DNA of 16,062 bases from CAMAVK01 sp964362485. GTDB taxonomy: Archaea > Nanobdellota > Nanobdellia > Woesearchaeales > GW2011-AR9. The translations under genes and the position numbers were made by a program. Positions 14,282 through 16,062 of the stretch are shown here, piece after piece. The notes under the pieces are model-generated. The model did no database searches. It saw only the letters and a list, made by a program, of their open reading frames with translations, and was not told the DNA's origin. Each line of letters starts with the position of its first letter. Position 1 is the stretch's first letter. The stretch spans positions 1 to 16,062 of the forward strand of contig CAYIEX010000029.1 in assembly GCA_964362485.1 (NCBI GenBank). The letters run 5' to 3'.

Positions 14282-14833
14282 CTACGAGTACATAACCACT
14301 ATCTCATCCCCTTGTGAAGGAATGTAACTAGCATACGACGTTTCGTTATTTACTTTGATCGTTAGATTATGGTTCTCATCGGTACAGTACACTTGATTGT
14401 TGAGGGCCATGCATTGATCGGTGATGATGAGTCCGACTTTTTCTGCAATTAATTGAAGTGGGAGACTGGAGGAGAAGACTTCGATTTTGGAATTTTGGCC
14501 TTTAACGAAAAGATCAAGGGGATTTGCATTAAAAGAATGGGTTTGATTATTCAGGATTGCGTGCAAGGTAATTGTTTTTGATTTGTCTTCTAAGGCGAAG
14601 GGATTAACGTAGTCACAGGTGTTGACTGCACAGAGATTTTGGGAACATAGCACTGGTTGCTCTTGGCCATTACAGGTAATTGTACATTCAGGATCGGCAC
14701 GACAGACCTTGGGCTGGCTGTTTTCGATTTGTTCTTGAGCGGTAAAATCAATTAATGGTGCGGTGAAACCGATGATAATAAAAATGAGAAAGCCGATAAG
14801 AACCGCCTTTTGCATAGTCTTTTTTTGTGCCAT
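14282..14833 (-). CDS. single-pass membrane protein with Cys-rich extracellular domain
   Basis: The 183-residue protein has a short positive N-terminus (MAQKKTMQK) and a hydrophobic segment at residues 10-29, so it is anchored in the membrane with the rest outside. The outer part holds eight Cys: six in a compact region (44, 50, 54, 63, 68, 73) and two later (141, 150), an even number that suggests four disulfides. Several N-x-S/T sites (for example NNQT, HNLT, NNET) could be N-glycosylated. The last 100 residues alternate strand-like segments. The family is not recognised. Its own TATA-like box sits 28 bp before the ATG, and the cupredoxin-like gene lies 43 bp upstream on the same strand. 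Confidence 0.75.
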   Translation of the reverse strand: MAQKKTMQKAVLIGFLIFIIIGFTAPLIDFTAQEQIENSQPKVCRADPECTITCNGQEQPVLCSQNLCAVNTCDYVNPFALEDKSKTITLHAILNNQTHSFNANPLDLFVKGQNSKIEVFSSSLPLQLIAEKVGLIITDQCMALNNQVYCTDENHNLTIKVNNETSYASYIPSQGDEIVVMYS

Positions 14834-14856
14834 GGGATCTAGAAAAATAAGAAGTA

Positions 14857-14866
14857 GTTAAAAAAC
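14857..14866 (-). promoter_or_regulatory. TATA-like box of the Cys-rich membrane protein gene
   Basis: Minus-strand gttttttaac is centred about 28 bp before the ATG at 14833. Its six Ts follow the cupredoxin gene's stop and may also help end that transcript. Confidence 0.4.
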
Positions 14867-14876
14867 TTTGTTCTTC

Positions 14877-15674
14877 TTACCTCACAATGAGTGTCCCTTC
14901 CATGCCCCGATACTCTTCACAACTAGCACATGTAAACCGGATAGTGCCTTTTTTGGTGGCATCAAATTTGATTGTTGTCTTTCCATCAATATCTTCTTCG
15001 ACACCGAGTTCGGGAATCGCGAAGGTGAATTTAAGTGCTTCGGGGACAATGGTTAATTCAACACGGTCACCTTGCTCGAGGGTGATTGTTTGTGGTGTAA
15101 AAACCCATCGCTTAGCATTAAGCGTTAATGAGGTTGTGGTGCTAGGGGGCGTTTGTGGTGGAGCAGCTGGGGGTGCAACAACGGGAGGAGTTACAGGGGC
15201 AACAACGGGAGGACTGGCTGGGGGCTGAGAGGATGGAGGGTTTGCGGGATCCATTCTCACACCATACATGAGTACTCCAATAATAAGTATTGCTGCAAGA
15301 ACTCCCAGAAGCACTTTCCACCATGTTCCTGATGGTTTTTCAGTTGAGTCTTCGTCAGCCCAAGGGTTATGAGACGCAGCTGCTGCGCTTGAGGTAGTCG
15401 TGCTTGCTGAAGTAGTTGCGGAGGTAACTCTCACTTCAGGTTCTTCGTCAATGATCTCAACTATTGCTTCTTCCGATGTTAATTCAGATTTTGATTCTGA
15501 TTTGGATGAATCAGTAGCTGGTGTAATTTCGAGGTCCTCTTCACGCCACGGACTCTTCTTAGATTGCTTTTTATATGCCTTTTTCTTGGCCTTAAACTCT
15601 TCGACTTCATCAACTTCCTCAATGTACTCTTCAATTGGTGTTTCATCAAGTTCATCAAGTTGTTTTTGTTCCAT
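14877..15674 (-). CDS. membrane-anchored cupredoxin-like protein with incomplete CuA-type site
   Basis: The 265-residue protein has a long charged N-terminal region (acidic, with a Lys-rich patch near residues 28-41), a Ser/Thr/Ala-rich stretch, and one membrane segment at about residues 118-138. A Pro-rich linker (144-177) leads to a C-terminal cupredoxin domain (about 180-265). The domain resembles subunit II of cytochrome oxidase: RWVFTPQTITLEQGDRVEL, FAIPELGVEEDIDG, then FTCASCEEYRGMEGTLIV. In CuA proteins, His before F-x-I-P-x-L-G and His after the second Cys bind copper; here both are replaced (Phe or Thr, and Tyr or Arg). Cys249, Cys252 and Met258 remain, with C-x2-C instead of C-x3-C. 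It could bind Cu(I), form a redox disulfide, or be structural only. A GTG at 15683 extends the frame, but ggtgg lies five bases before the ATG at 15674. Confidence 0.8.
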   Translation of the reverse strand: MEQKQLDELDETPIEEYIEEVDEVEEFKAKKKAYKKQSKKSPWREEDLEITPATDSSKSESKSELTSEEAIVEIIDEEPEVRVTSATTSASTTTSSAAAASHNPWADEDSTEKPSGTWWKVLLGVLAAILIIGVLMYGVRMDPANPPSSQPPASPPVVAPVTPPVVAPPAAPPQTPPSTTTSLTLNAKRWVFTPQTITLEQGDRVELTIVPEALKFTFAIPELGVEEDIDGKTTIKFDATKKGTIRFTCASCEEYRGMEGTLIVR

Positions 15675-15680
15675 AAAAGC

Positions 15681-15687
15681 CACCTTT
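15681..15687 (-). promoter_or_regulatory. Shine-Dalgarno of the cupredoxin-like gene, decides the ATG at 15674
   Basis: On the minus strand aaggtgg lies just upstream of cttttATG. The GTG at 15683, an alternative start in the same frame, is part of this motif. AT-rich TATA candidates lie further upstream (15711-15720 and 15731-15740). Confidence 0.55.
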
Positions 15688-15805
15688 TTTGTAATTAGGA
15701 GTATAAGATGTAATTATTTTGGAGAAGTGATTTATAAATATTTAGAGACTCAAAGCGATATGCTCAAGAGACGAAAAGGAATAGTAGATTGTGAGATATA
15801 ACCTA

Positions 15806-16062
15806 TCAGTTTTTAGTCACTTTTTCAATCAACCCATCTTTAACATGAATAACACGATCAGCAAATTCAACAAGACGTGGGTCGTGGGTAACAAGAACGA
15901 TAGTTTTGTGATCTTTTTTGTGAAGACTGCTTAAGATCTCCATTACTTGAATTCCTGAATGAGAATCAAGGTTCCCAGTGGGCTCATCAGCAAGGATAAT
16001 AGCAGGATTGTTTACAAGTGAGCGGGCGATGGCGACACGCTGCTGCTGTCCACCGTAGAGTT
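15806..16062 (-). CDS. ABC transporter ATP-binding protein, C-terminal part (5' end outside window)
   Basis: Reading on the minus strand from the window edge to a TGA at 15806-15808, this gives the last 85 or so residues of an ABC ATPase. It has the signature region LYGGQQQRVAIAR, Walker B with IILADEPTG, the D-loop NLDS and the H-loop VTHD. The pattern QQQRVAIARSL and ADEPTGNLDS is typical of the LolD/MacB/FtsE-type subfamily, which powers lipoprotein release, efflux or envelope remodelling together with an FtsX/MacB-like permease. That permease would lie outside the window. The signature begins LYGGQ rather than LSGGQ, so the serine that contacts ATP is Tyr. The cupredoxin-like gene follows about 130 bp downstream on the same strand. 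Confidence 0.9.
   Translation of the reverse strand, partial: LYGGQQQRVAIARSLVNNPAIILADEPTGNLDSHSGIQVMEILSSLHKKDHKTIVLVTHDPRLVEFADRVIHVKDGLIEKVTKN

Noticed and set aside
14887..15228. 113-residue + strand ORF with Gly/Thr-rich repeats
   Set aside because: The repeats are the antisense image of the Pro-rich linker of the cupredoxin-like protein.
15400..15801. 133-residue + strand ORF rich in Ser
   Set aside because: It is antisense to the acidic and Ser/Thr-rich region of the cupredoxin-like protein; the low-complexity code makes long shadow frames.
1..16062. tRNA genes, rRNA, insertion sequences and phage or toxin-antitoxin genes
   Set aside because: I looked through the gaps between genes on both strands and saw no cloverleaf, no GTTCRANNC-type T-loop with acceptor pairing, no transposase motifs and no paired small toxin/antitoxin genes. 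A tool-based scan could still find a divergent tRNA.

Overview
The window looks like a chromosomal segment of an archaeon, most likely a DPANN-type lineage (Woesearchaeota/Pacearchaeota-like); the lineage guess is inference. The archaeal evidence: the aspartyl-tRNA synthetase is the short archaeal form without the bacterial insertion domain; nearly every gene has a TATA-like box centred about 25-30 bp before its start codon and no Shine-Dalgarno, as in leaderless archaeal transcripts; and several proteins are single-pass or lipid-anchored surface proteins of the kind common in these genomes. I saw no tRNA, rRNA, CRISPR array, insertion sequence or phage gene.

Layout. At the left edge is the tail of an unknown gene, then a membrane-anchored SIMPL (DUF541) protein on the + strand (386-1153). 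From 1283 to 6337 everything reads on the minus strand: a small unknown protein, a homospermidine synthase-like enzyme, an intergenic region with two hairpins of equal size, aspartyl-tRNA synthetase, an unknown 203-residue protein and an MFS transporter, the last two forming an operon. Two + strand genes follow (6506-8079): a lipoprotein related to the TM1410/GH114 fold, and an unknown protein. Both have the same 10-bp TATA box at the same distance from the start. A minus-strand pair encodes glutamate dehydrogenase and a dihydroorotate dehydrogenase-family flavoprotein, with the stop of the first directly abutting the start of the second. Next come an unknown + strand gene, a decarboxylating malic enzyme on the minus strand, and an unknown 494-residue + strand gene. 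The right end is minus-strand and envelope-related: a Cys-rich single-pass protein, a membrane-anchored cupredoxin-like protein with an incomplete copper site, and the C-terminal part of an ABC transporter ATPase cut by the window edge.

How the genes fit together. Glutamate dehydrogenase and malic enzyme suggest central carbon and amino-acid metabolism around 2-oxoglutarate, malate and pyruvate, consistent with a heterotroph that ferments amino acids. The homospermidine synthase-like protein suggests polyamine metabolism. The most unusual items are this enzyme with its active-site positions apparently intact, the cupredoxin that keeps the CuA-like Cys/Met ligands but lacks the His ligands, the hairpin pair between aspS and the homospermidine synthase-like gene, and the TM1410-like lipoprotein with Gln in place of a strongly conserved Asp. 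I did not find a clear new multi-gene system; the envelope/redox group at the right edge is the nearest candidate.
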